64,000 nt of DNA from Hydractinia symbiolongicarpus (taxonomy: Eukaryota; Cnidaria; Hydrozoa; Anthoathecata; Hydractiniidae): contig NC_079878.1 in assembly GCF_029227915.1 (NCBI RefSeq), positions 24,703,501 through 24,767,500 on the forward strand, read 5' to 3'. The notes below the pieces were generated by a model. That model saw only the letters and a list, made by a program, of their open reading frames with translations. It searched no databases and was not told the origin of the DNA. The first letter of the stretch is position 1, and each line of letters opens with the position of its first letter. The position numbers were made by a program, and so were the translations under genes. Positions 32,531-43,139 of this stretch are shown one piece after another.

Positions 32531-34328
32531 TACTACATATCGGCTATATCCTTCCCGATATCTATATATATATATATCTATATAAAAAAAAAAGGAAAGC
32601 AATTATATTTTATACAAAGAATATTGTGAAGAACATATTTAACGTTTATAGAACATATTTTACGTTACGGAAATTTTTAGTTTTTTTTTACAGTTGGATA
32701 TTTATGGTAACCTTTATGGAGCCTGTTTTAGATTTTAGGAAATTTATATTTTATTGATCCGACCCATACAAAGCCGACGAAACCTACGAACGATTACGAC
32801 ACACCTTAGAAAAAATATTGCAGTTAACATGAACATTTCTATGGATATTTAAGCAAACTTCCCATAAGAAGCCTCCATCCTTTCCTCATGCTTGGCGCGT
32901 CTTTAATCAAAACAAAGGCTCACGCAACATTGAACAATATACCTGTTAAGCACCAACATCAGGCCATTTTATGCAGAATGCAGCCACACCTTTTTCGTGC
33001 TACCAGTTACGCTACTTTATGCCGAACGTGCTACCAGTTATGCAACAACGTCGTATTCACGCTACTTTATGCCGAAATGATGCATGAGAAAATTTCTTCG
33101 ACCTGGTTACAATGAACATCACGTACTATTCCTTCCGCTACATAAACTGACTTCCGCCCATTACGCCACCTCATCATCATTAACTTTTCAAAATAGACTA
33201 AATTAAAAAGTTATAGCTAAGTAGACAATAATATGAAATGGCAGGTAGAATTTACATTGACAAGATTTAAGATCACAGTTTTTATTCGCCAACAAGAATA
33301 GCAAAAATGCAGTTTGTACAAGAGAGGAGTATTAGCAGAATGTGGTGGATGCTACAGTACAACTTCTTATGCTACTCAGCGGCGCAGCTACTCAGCAAAG
33401 CAGAATCTCAACAACGCAGTTAATAAAGGAATGTGTCCTGTGTGTTTTTGTTGAGACACATTTTTTAGTTTTTCTTGTTGGTCTAGAGATCTGAAGCAAT
33501 CTCCAAGAATTTCATAAGGTTTTGAACAATCTAGTATAATTTTTGTTTCTTGTTTTTATACATTTGAATTAAAGTAATAAGTGTATCGCGATCAGGTTTG
33601 GGGACTGCTACCATAAATTTTTTCTGTATTCTTCCTTAATGGCCCCAAAACCCATTGTCCTTCGACGTGATGGCCACAATGGTATTTCATTTGCTGAATT
33701 TGATTTGTTCTATTTGCACCTGCGTACCTAAATTAATTATTTAAATTGTTAAATATGTGTTAATTCCAACTGCAATATATTGTTTCCAAGATATTTATTT
33801 GTTAAATGGTCCACCAATAGGCTCACTTTCCCTCATCATGAATATCTATTCAATACCTGGTGGAATAATTATACTTGATATCACATGATACTGGAAATGC
33901 TTAACCTTAAAATAGCTTTTTTAAACTATCGTACTATTGTGATTTTGTAGAAATTATGTAAAAAATTTATAATGATGTGAGGGATAATTAACAACATACC
34001 TGTTGACCACCAATATGTCAGTTCTATTACTTCTTACGTTGTTAAGCTTGATTGTGATAACCATGAATCCTTCCTCAAAGATACAAAAATAAAAAAAATA
34101 TTAGCAGGGGTGGTTTGATCACACATGATCTTGTCTTTGGAGAGTAACGACTCCACTTATTACCTGAGTTAAAAACAAAGAATAGCACAGTTGAACAGAA
34201 AGTGGTCAAAGTTAATTTTAGGAAGATAGGGATGTCTAGTTTCTGCTGATGACCGTCCGTGGACCTCTTCGAGGTGACCCAGCTAGACATTCAGGGTACT
34301 TAGGTTGAGAAATATGGGTCGAAACCTA
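32531..34328. other. Gene-free stretch with short repeats
   Basis: It contains a short TA-rich tract (about 32560-32590) and an imperfect duplication around 32998-33080 (GCTACTTTATGCCGAA twice, with GTGCTACCAGTTA twice). There is also a short coding-like end near 32759-32832 (PYKADETYERLRHTLEKIL, then TGA). No matching LTR to the region upstream of gag was found. Confidence 0.4.
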
Positions 34329-34374
34329 GAGTACAACTTCTAGCTTGTTTCCAAAGACCTAACAGATTGAGCTC
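34329..34374. repeat. Dispersed repeat, copy 1 (host of the long-TIR element)
   Basis: About 46 bp starting GAGTACAACTTCTAGCTT and ending near AGATTGAGCTC recurs with a few changes at 40368-40413. The long-TIR element starts just after it. Confidence 0.7.
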
Positions 34375-34380
34375 CCTTTT

Positions 34381-34672
34381 ACTCTAGGAGCCTGGGGAGG
34401 GGGGTTGAGTATGCACTTCAATGTACACTAGGTCTGACTTCAAATCCTGAAATACATGATGAAAAGGTCAGAAAAAACTTACTTTCCCATTTTGGTTCAT
34501 GGTCGTTTGGCGGGAAAGATGGCGGAAGGGCGCAAAAAATGCATAAGGGCGTAATTTTCCAAATATGGTCATGTTATATATCAATCGATCACAAATTTAA
34601 TACTGATCAATAATCACATTAGATTGGGTCCGTAAATGTACCGTTCAAAGGTTAGAAGCATTTAAGTGAAGC
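34381..34672 (+). repeat. Left terminal inverted repeat
   Basis: Pairs with 36685-36975. It contains a GCGGGAAAGATGGCGG block and a TTAATACTGATCAATAATCAC block that recur inverted at the other end. Confidence 0.9.
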
Positions 34673-34854
34673 ATACTAAACTAAAAATTTCAATACTGAT
34701 CATAATTTGGAGTATTGTAAATTATTTTATTCAGGCTCTTGATAAAAAATCTTGATCAAACGATAAGAGTAAAACGACACTATATATATAAAAAACTATT
34801 ATAACAAAAATATCATGCGCCTTTGTTCGTTGATGATATAGAGATTTACTAATT

Positions 34855-35345
34855 TCATTCGAATGGTTTTTGACACTCTTCGCGTTTGCAGTTACAATAT
34901 TGACAACAGTTAATGTTATTTATTCGACATATACAGACATTAGCTCGAGCACATTTCAGACAGTTGCAAGGCTGTGGTAAATCATCAGGCAAAACGTCAT
35001 CTTCAGTTATTTTTGGCTTCAGGCAATCACCTTCTTCATCCAATACGTAGCCGTAATGTGTTGGATCTATGTCAATACTTCTGACAAATGGGGCATGTAA
35101 CCATACATACGTTTGAAGATAGGCACGTTTAATATGTAATATTGCACTCGACGATGTGGGAGGAAGCTTCTCTAAATCTAACAGTTGCGATTTTTTATAA
35201 TAGATCTTGTTTCGTAACTGATCAAATGTTGTAACGTCCTTATCTTTTGAAATACAATGTACCATAAAATGTTGTGCTAAGTCGACTAATTCTTCATTCA
35301 AAGTAGATACACCAAAGAAAGATAGTTCACCAAAACCTCAATTTA
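34855..35345 (-). pseudogene. CXC-tailed family gene, C-terminal part
   Basis: The minus-strand frame (open from about 35345) encodes ELSFFGVSTLNEELVDLAQ, then LPPTSSSAILHIKRAYLQ and, at the C-terminus, a cysteine-rich tail with CNCLKC, CICR, CCQYCNC and C spaced as in tesmin/CXC-like tails. This is the conserved end of a large uncharacterised animal family found in many copies. The join to the preceding exon is out of frame by one base, with no room for a normal intron. This suggests an internal deletion has removed the middle (PIN-like) region of the usual protein. Confidence 0.75.
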
Positions 35346-35526
35346 TTTGCACATACTTCAATTGGGTTGTTTGATCGCATTGTTTCTATAACTGTTGCAG
35401 TAGTGTGTGTGTCAGATAAATAAAACATCTGTGATTTCTTCCTATCTTTTGAATATGTAAATGATAATTCTTCTCCAAAGTTGTCAATTAGAAGTGTCTT
35501 CAATGTTCTGTTCGTAACATAGGCTT
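35333..35526 (-). CDS. CXC-tailed family gene, exon 2
   Basis: The exon starts after an ATTTATAG acceptor at 35527 and continues the phase-1 codon from exon 1. It encodes TLKTLLIDNFGEELSFTYSK, then SQMFYLSDTHTTATVIETM. The reading ends at TGA near 35333, where the deletion junction lies. Confidence 0.7.
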
Positions 35527-35611
35527 CTATAAATAATGCGAAAGAAATTACGAATTGAAAAAAGAAACGAGGGGTGTCCAGTAATAAATTAATGAAAAGA
35601 ATAATTCATAC

Positions 35612-36383
35612 CACTATTATGTTCCTTTTCCAAAATTTCATTCAACTGGTCTCGACAAAATGACATTGAATAAGCATGTTTTTTCAAATCCAGAGTTGAA
35701 AGGAAGTTTTTAAATGTATTTGCAAATACTGCCCCTTCATGATGTTCGTTTTTGGCATACATTATAGCTTCTATATCACGTTCAAATTTCACAATATAGC
35801 CATTCAAGCACTTTCTGTGATACACAATGTCAGCTGCAAAAATATCACCAGGACACTTGAGTAACACACATCTGTCATAAACAGCATCTTTGTTGAATTT
35901 TATTGCAGATAAAAATGAATTAGCTCGTCTTATTTCGCAAATTCGAAAACGCTTTAAATCACCTTTGAATTTGATATGGTTACAAATAACACATGGCTTC
36001 TCAGCTAGAGGTGGAGGACTGGAAACATTTGATTTTTTTCGTTTTGGTTTAACTTCAAGATCTTCTGTGCTTGTTGCTGTTTCATTCCTACTTTCAAATC
36101 TCTCTTTAGAACGTACATACCGGGGATAGCAAGTATTGACATGGTAGTTGATATCATCGTATTGACTCAATGGTATCCCCTTCAATAAATCATCATTCAA
36201 ACTTTTTGAACAGTTAAATATAGCATTTCTTCCATTCTCTGTACTTGTAAGTTTCTTGTTTCCCTTATTATCTTGTTTTTTCTGACAAATAATACACTTG
36301 GTAAGGTCTTTTGTACTCTTTTTACTATCTTCTTTTGTACAAAACGGTGCATGTAGCTTTGTAGGCGATTCAACACTAGTCAT
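35612..36383 (-). CDS. CXC-tailed family gene, exon 1 (N-terminal zinc-binding region)
   Basis: The minus-strand ATG at 36383 opens a frame with two zinc-type clusters (TKCIICQKK and PCVICNHIKFKG). Between and after them lie basic stretches and a helical segment (CRDQLNEILEKEHNSG) ending at donor GTATGA (35611). The paired CxxC ... H/C patterns suggest nucleic-acid or protein binding. This is the family's usual N-terminus, intact here for about 257 codons. The gene lies wholly between the two long TIRs and is transcribed toward the left TIR; the right TIR would hold its promoter. Confidence 0.75.
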
Positions 36384-36684
36384 TGCATATTTTTACTTCT
36401 AAATACATAAAAAGTGAAATTTTTATATCATGCACGATGAACAAGAGCTATAAAATATCACGAGACAAAACTTACAATTCATTCGCATGATAGTATTCAC
36501 ATGTAATTTATTTACTTTTTGTCCACACTTTAGGTATGATTTCTATACTCAATATAAAACAATACAAACCTGCAAAATTAGCAATGATCTTCAATTAAAA
36601 TGCAACATGTAGTAAACAAGAAAATATACACAACATTTTTTTGAAAAGACAATATATTTTTTGAAAAGATAAGATACCGAACTT

Positions 36685-36975
36685 TACTTAAATGCTTCTA
36701 ACTTTTGAACGGTACATTTTCAGACCCAAGCCCAATGTGATTATTGATCAGTATTAAATTTGTGATCGATTGATATATAACATGTCCATATTTACGCCTT
36801 TATGCATTTTTTGCGCCCTTCCGCCATCTTTCCCGCCAAACGACCATGAAACAAAATAGGAAAGTAAGTTTTTTCTGACCTTTCCATCATGTACTTTCAG
36901 GATTTGAAGTCAGACCTAGTGTACATTGAAGTGCATACTTAACCCCCCCCCCCCCCCCCCCCAGGCTCCTAGAGT
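36685..36975 (-). repeat. Right terminal inverted repeat with a C-run
   Basis: Inverted copy of the left TIR. A run of about 23 C at 36944-36962 replaces the interrupted G-run of the left copy. Confidence 0.9.
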
Positions 36976-39605
36976 ATTTAGGTGGCTAAAATAAAGTGAA
37001 GTTAAGAAATAGTGAAATTTGAAATTTAGCAACCTCTACCAAAATGTACCAGACATGTAACTAAAGGCAAACTGTTTAAAGATCACTTGAACAAAAATAT
37101 TAAAATCAATAAATAAATCAAAACAATGCTACTTATGACATTCGTAAATCAATTAATCGATTTCGTTTTAAGTGAAAAACCACCTTAACAGACCATTTCG
37201 GAGATTGCGCCATTATGTATTTTCGAAGCCCGGTGGTGCAAGTTGAACTATGTACCCTATATATCTTAAAACACACGAAAAGAAACGAGTTTTGTATACA
37301 CTGTTAGCGTGTTTTGTTCTTCGTAATGTTTTTATCTAAGTAACAGGGGATAGCACCAAACAACATTTAAGCGTATTGCTTTGATCAATTAATGAATTTG
37401 AAATAGCAATTAAATACACGTGTAGGACGTAGGGGTACTGAGTGTCTTTTAGTATTTTAACGCTGAAGTGGATATATTTAATCAACTTTAAACATATTTT
37501 TACGATCGAATTATGCCGCTTACTACATATGAGGATTTTTAAGAACTTAGTGTGAGGCAGCTGACTGACTTCTTGTCAGCTCTTACAACGTATAAGGATT
37601 TTTTAGAACTTAGTGTGAGGCAGCTGACTGACTTCTTGTGGACCGAGTAATAGTTGAGTTAATCAATCGCCAGAGCTTTTTCTGCAATGGAACTTATTAT
37701 GCCAATAATTCAAACAAGCTTCACAGAGTAATTTATTGATTTACACTTCAGTAATAAAATACTGCTATAATTGCGTGTCCTGATAAAGAAACCGATAAAG
37801 ACATACGTACATATAACAAAAAATCATGTAAAATATACATTGTGACTGAAACAAATAAAATAAAAAACAAAAAATCGAATACCACTTTAGTAAACTAAAC
37901 TCAACATTTTTTCCCTTTTTGATATTTTTTCAATAACGGAAGCGTACAAAAATAATATAGGGCAAAAGCAAAAGCAGGGAAGAGAGACAGGTATTCTTTC
38001 TAGTACCACTCTTGAAAGACTTAAAGATAGGAGTGTTTAAGTAGACGAATCAAGGGACAAACATACAGATTAGTGTAATTATCATCGAAGAACAAAATTA
38101 TAAAAATATCAAAATAATAAAAATTATCTGCAATTAAAATGACTACTGACTCTATTCCTAAAATTTTGCGACCGAACCTGTTCACCGTATCTCTATGAGC
38201 AGTGTATTGAAAATTTTTACACCCATTATAGAGAGGAAGCCAGATTATTTTGCGAGCTTAAGTTTCACTTTGGGAATAGATAACACTGTAGAGATTTCAC
38301 AAGTATTTTGACAATGGATTATAACTCTCTAGATCTTATCAAATATTACAACCTAAACATTTCTTTACAAATCCAAAAACAAAGTTCAAGTCCATTTCCA
38401 GTAAGGTATTTCCAAAATCAAAAATTTCTCTCTAAAAATCCAAGTTTAAAATCCAATGCCAATGTCTTCATAATGCACAAAGCAGCTACACAATTTTAAA
38501 TATCAATTATAAAATAAAATTCCCTTTAACCAAGCATTAATTACTAATTACAGCCTTATTGCTACCTACAGTATAGTGTCCTAAAAGCTTTTTTGGGGGA
38601 CCTCTAGCTAGCTAGCTAGTTTAAAGGTTTTTAGGATATATTAAGTTGCCTTTATTATACAAAAAGAAATCAAAAGTACAAATAAGGCATAATAAAAGTA
38701 TTTTTCAAAATATATATCATAAAATTAGTATTGTTAGTTTTCACCCGTACCTAGGACCTTACACACAAATTAAACACAAATTTGCTGCGGATGTTGTAAC
38801 ACGAATGATGTTGTTCAAATTATACAAATAAATATTTAAAATTTAGAATGAAATTTATAGATTAAGATTCAAGCGTAATAAATTATATAAACATACCAGC
38901 TTGCCACAGCAAAAATAAACAGCGTGTAAAACTTGAATGTGTGATTCAAAAAACTTGAAAGTTGAAAATTGACCAAAATCTTCTGATAAAAAATACGTCA
39001 ACACCTTGATTTTTTGATTTAAAAGTTGGGTAAATTGTTGTTGTTTTTAAGAGCTCACTCTGGCTTCTCACTTGTGTCAAACGTTGAATTCGAATGCGTT
39101 GAAAAATAGATCGTTAACCATAATATATAGGCATACAGTTAAATTTTTATTTCCCTACGGGATTATTTTTGAATAAAGTTTCGAACAGTCTGTAAAAAAA
39201 TCGAGACAAATCGAGACATACAACACAACTTTACAAGTATCACAAACGTAAAAACAGGTAACAAAAAGCAAAACTGTCCTGCCGCCAGCACGTCTGTTAG
39301 GCAAAAGACTGAATAAAATGTGAAGTCCAAAGTTAAACTTGCACCACCAAGTTCCGCAAATCCATAATGGCGCATAATCTCCGAAATGGTCTATGGATCT
39401 ACCGTTTCCTTGTGAAATGCAAAAGTATTGATCCAGATTTACGTTAAAGCATTTGACTGATTTATATGGCGTGATACTCATCTTTCTTACAGAGAAAAAT
39501 GTGTAGCACCTTTTGTTTTTGGTTTGGATACGTTTGAAGTGTTGTCTTTACAACAGCAACAGACTTTTTAGCATCTTTCTGTAAAAAAAAGTTTTAAGTT
39601 TAAAA
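36976..39605. other. Gene-free stretch with an inverted repeat pair and a tandem duplication
   Basis: AGACCATTTCGGAGATT, then GCGCCATTATG and GGTGGTGCAAGTT, occur on the plus strand at about 37192-37244 and on the minus strand at about 39400-39343. These inverted copies are about 2.1 kb apart and could be the ends of a decayed element. A (CTAG/GCTA)n run lies at about 38602-38618. No protein family was recognised in the intervening frames. Confidence 0.45.
37517..37640. repeat. 63-bp tandem duplication
   Basis: Two copies, starting about 37517 and 37580, share AGAACTTAGTGTGAGGCAGC and TGACTGACTTCTTGT. The GCAGCTGACTGAC part is a small near-palindrome. Confidence 0.85.
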
Positions 39606-39649
39606 ATGCAATCATTTATATATCATGATTTCCTTATAATGAAGAAAAA

Positions 39650-40043
39650 CAAAGCAAATATTAGATCAACTCACTTTCTCTCACTTATTTCCTCCATTTT
39701 GATTGTAGAAAAGATCAATTCTATTGGTCTCTCCCCTTCCAGCTCGTCCAAAATATCCATAAAATCTGACAATTCCTTTGGTTCCAGGCTATTGTTTTTT
39801 TTTATCAACTTTTTCATTCTTAAAGATTGCAGTCAAAATTTTCTTTTTTTTTAACGTTTGCGTCAATCCACCAACTTCAAATGTATTACCCATCATCATA
39901 GCAAGTTTTAATGCCTCTCTATGATTTGAATACAAGTTGTAATAGATTTTTTTCGTATCCTCTTTGTTTTTCATGAAGTGCTTTGCAAAATAACCATTGT
40001 CAATTCTATACACCCGAATGTTGCGCATGCACATCTTATTCAA
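39650..40043 (-). pseudogene. Unrecognised coding remnant
   Basis: The minus strand encodes a natural-looking product from 40043 to 39789 (RVYRIDNGYFAKHFM, then NHREALKLAMMMGNTFEVGG). In a shifted frame, at about 39780-39670, it continues as LEPKELSDFMDILDELEGER. Acidic helices and composition suggest a real gene, now frameshifted in a Lys-rich stretch. I do not recognise the family. Confidence 0.4.
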
Positions 40044-40367
40044 GTAGGACTTACTCTATCATATTCGTGTTTGCCAAATACCGCCGCATTTTTGAAAGAT
40101 GACATCAGGCTATTGCCAATTGTAGCGTGCGACAGTTGATTTGGATCTGATGAAATAAACAAATAAGTATTTGTTGTGAGATTCAAAACAGACTTTATTT
40201 CTTTGACATAGTATGTTCAAACACGTTTTTAGGCAGGACAATGACCTTTTCACCATATATTGTGGATGTTTTATAACGGGAAATGGTAAACACCGTGTAT
40301 CCAGGATATTTCTAATTAATTCCTTGAAAAAGGGAGAATTGTGCTTTTAAAGGCATTTTCTCTAGAG

Positions 40368-40413
40368 GAGTACAACCTCTAGCTTATTTCCAAAGACCTA
40401 ATAGGTTGAGTTC
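40368..40413. repeat. Dispersed repeat, copy 2 (possible empty site)
   Basis: GAGTACAACCTCTAGCTTAT and CCAAAGACCTAATAGGTTGAG match 34329-34374. The following TTCCGGTGGCTA resembles the flank to the right of the long-TIR element (TTTAGGTGGCTA at about 36977-36989). This copy therefore looks like the same repeat without the insertion. Confidence 0.6.
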
Positions 40414-40439
40414 ATCATTCCGGTGGCTATCCACCTCTT

Positions 40440-40910
40440 TTAAATTATGTTCTTATATCGAGTTTCTTATTCGTGTTGTTTAAACACTTTGCTGTCCCAA
40501 ACAGCATCGTTTCTGTTTTACCCTTCTTAAGATTGATAATTAGTTCATTGTCATCGAAATACTTTGCTATCCTTTCTAAATCCTTTTCTAGTTTACATTA
40601 AATGTCTTCATTCGTTTTTTCACTGACATAAATAGCGTCGTCAGCATACATTGTCACTTTGCAAATTTCGAGACAGTCTGGAAAATCGTTAAAGAAAATT
40701 ATAAACAATAGGGGATCGAAAATAGAATCTTGGGGTATCCCACTGAACAAAGGCTTTATCGCTGAGAGTACATCATCTATGGAAACAACTTGATTTCTAT
40801 TGAACAAATAATCTGCAAACCACTGAAGTTCTACACCATCAATTCCATATTTGTTTAATTTATTCAGCAGAATGCTATGTCCTATGGTACTATGTTTTCC
40901 GGTTAAATAA
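40440..40910 (-). pseudogene. LINE reverse-transcriptase fragment
   Basis: The minus-strand reading holds consecutive RT motifs of a Jockey/CR1-like LINE: HSILLNKLNKYGIDG, YLFNRNQVV, FSGIPQDSIFDPLLFIIF, MYADDAIYV (YADD box at about 40650) and LIINLKKGKTETMLFG. The frame 40807-40598 is intact; the flanking motifs continue past stops or alternate starts. It covers only the palm region of the RT, with no endonuclease or tail, so it is a small dead fragment. Confidence 0.85.
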
Positions 40911-41664
40911 AGTTGTTTAAATGAAAAATATATAAAGACATGTAGCTACATCACAACAACAATGAATGCCAGTTGAAATAAATTGGGTACTTTATTTAAC
41001 CCAGATATATCATTTTCATAGACAAATGTAATTTTCACTTTTTTGATTTTACTCTTGATAGCTACGCGCATTGTTTTTTTTTTTTCATTTCTTAATTGCT
41101 TGGATGCTTTATTCTATTTGGTTGATTTTGATTCTGATATTGTTTTAATTGAAAGAGTTATATCTTCAGGTTGATCGGAGAATCAATAGCTACCTTTTGT
41201 TAGTTTGTCTTGTTTGGATTTTTTATGGCTCTTCTTTTTGACTCTTCTATGGCTCTTCATCCTTTCATTGTCAAAAATTTTAAAAAGTGTGATGAATCTT
41301 TTGCTCACTTTTGTTAGGAAGTTCTTTAAACACTTGTTATGCAATACTATTATTTGTGTACGAGGCGTTTGCACACTAAGATGGCGTGTTGTTGTTCCTA
41401 TAGGTTCTGATGTTAGGTTAGATGGTCCTTGTAGAACAAGATGATATTGAAAAAAAAACCTGGTGAGCACAAAACAATAAAACTTGAAAGTGAGAATGCT
41501 CTATTATATCAAAGAAAGTGAAACACTACAAAATACATTGAATGACTGGAGAAAATACAATACAACTTAAAATTAAAGAACAACACAAGCACTAACCTTC
41601 AAGAAAGTATAAATTTGTTGGTTATATACTTGGGTCTGATTAAATGTGTAATTTTTATACAGGA
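40911..41664. other. Gene-free stretch
   Basis: AT-rich. Frames at 41183-41470 on both strands mirror each other and show no family features. Confidence 0.45.
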
Positions 41665-42030
41665 CTACCTTTACTTTTATTTCCTCCACTTATCCTGGTG
41701 GAATCTCAGACAAGGAAATTGTTACTAAAAGTGGATTGTTGGATCCTGCTTTATGGGAATCTGGAGATAGTATTATGGCTAATGGAGGCTTTACAATTTC
41801 AAAATATTTAGAACTTTTAAATGTAGAATTGATTATACCATGCGTTTTAGCCGGACGGGATTAACTTACAGATAAAGAGGTAGTTCGGAGTCAACATATG
41901 GAGCTAATTGATACAGAGACTTAAATGTTACCACGAGTTTGATAGAGGAATTTCAGTCAGTATGATGGGTTCATTAAATCAAATTATCACTGTCAGTGCT
42001 TTGCTTTCAAACTTCTAGGATCCAATAATA
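41665..42030 (+). pseudogene. Harbinger/IS5-like DDE transposase fragment (DDE_Tnp_4 type)
   Basis: The plus-strand reading has STYPGGISDKEIVTKSGLL, then MANGGFTISKYL and LIIPCVLAGRD, a stop, LTDKEVVRSQH, and after a damaged stretch GSLNQIITVSALLSNF. The order and spacing match the DDE_Tnp_4 domain of Harbinger/ISL2EU transposases. The position usually read as ADRGF, carrying a catalytic Asp, is ANGGF here. In-frame stops and the missing RIHVER-type block show it is dead. Confidence 0.75.
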
Positions 42031-42755
42031 AAAAAATCTCCGTAATATAAATTAACTCACATATATAAACAATATGTTAGATGTTATGTATGGGCATGAA
42101 TGTTTTTATCTTTTTTGTATTTTCTAATAAGTTGTGGCAATATCTGTTCGAAATAAATTTTATAGCTCGTTCTTCAATTGTTTTCCAATGCACAGTCACA
42201 CCATGTTTTAGTAGTCAAAGCCAATTGTATTTCAACCTGGTTATAGTAAGAATGATTCTTATTTAAATGTATGGCATCTGTTTCTTGATCATAAACAATG
42301 CATGGATTTTTTGACATAAAGCAGATATTCTTAGGATTTAGATCTTTGTACTACAATTAACTTCAAGTATTCCCAAATCATCATAATGGACAACTTTTCC
42401 ATCTTGAGTTGCACCAAATATCGGATTTGCTTTATAATTACCAAGCCATAGGGCAACACAGTTACAATTTAATTTATTACCTTGAATTTATTACCTTGAA
42501 CGCTCATACGTTTGAATGGCAATTGCTTAATAAACAAACATAATGGACCTAACGAATGTGGTCAGGCCTTTGGGTAGTGTTTTTGTAAAATTTCCAAGGT
42601 TATTATTGAAGAGAGAAGCAGTAAATCATCATTTTCGGTATTCAAACCAATTAGAATTATCAGCATGATCTCAGGTATTCTCCTCATATATATTTGGTTT
42701 TTGAGCATGCTTTACAAGTTTAACACATAAAGTTGACCAATAATGTATTTATTTA
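42031..42755. other. Gene-free stretch
   Basis: AT-rich, with no recognisable domain or repeat. The duplicated USP segment starts just after it. Confidence 0.4.
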
Positions 42756-42759
42756 AAGT

Positions 42760-42990
42760 TAGGCGAAGCATTTGTAGGTGTTCTTCAAAGTTTGGCTGTT
42801 TCTAGAAGTCCAGTTGACCCCTCCCATTTTCTGCATGCTATGAAACATCATATCTCGGCTGTGAAGGGAGGTGCGTTTAATATCTTTGCCCAGCAAGACG
42901 TCCTTGAGGTTCTTGAATATCTCCTACCTGATCTGTCATTAGACTTTCCATTTCTTGGAAGTCTTTTTAGTATTGGCATCAAAACATGCA
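42760..42990 (+). pseudogene. Solo USP-domain fragment, duplicate of 45495-45724
   Basis: It encodes EAFVGVLQSLAVSRSPVDPS through SLDFPFLGSLFSIGIKT and is about 90% identical by eye to the USP segment of the retrotransposon at 45.5 kb. The similarity begins at AGTTAGGCGAAGCATTTG and ends abruptly after GGCATCAAAACAT. It is a partial second copy of the same element lying just upstream of the first. Confidence 0.8.
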
Positions 42991-43139
42991 CACCAATACG
43001 CAACCTATGTGGGCAAGTGAAAATATAGCCAAGGGTAACCAATATGTCTCGGAATAGCCACCAAAAACAATAAAATAGATATTAGATGTTGTTGCATATG
43101 TAAACAGCTATTACCCCCGCACAAGTTAAAATTATGGGC

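Larger units (their letters stand above)
34381..36975. mobile_element. DNA element with terminal inverted repeats of about 290 bp carrying a deleted CXC-family gene
   Basis: The left end (34381-34672) and right end (about 36685-36975) are reverse complements at over 90% by eye. They start with ACTCTAGGAGCCTGG, then a G-run, and share GTATGCACTTCAATGTACAC, TTTGGCGGGAAAGATGGCGG and ATATATCAATCGATCACAAA. The main differences are the length of the G/C run (about 23 C at 36944-36962) and small indels. TA flanks both ends (34380-34381 and 36975-36976), consistent with a TA target or an end base pair. The interior carries a minus-strand gene of the CXC-tailed family, lacking its middle. Confidence 0.9.
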
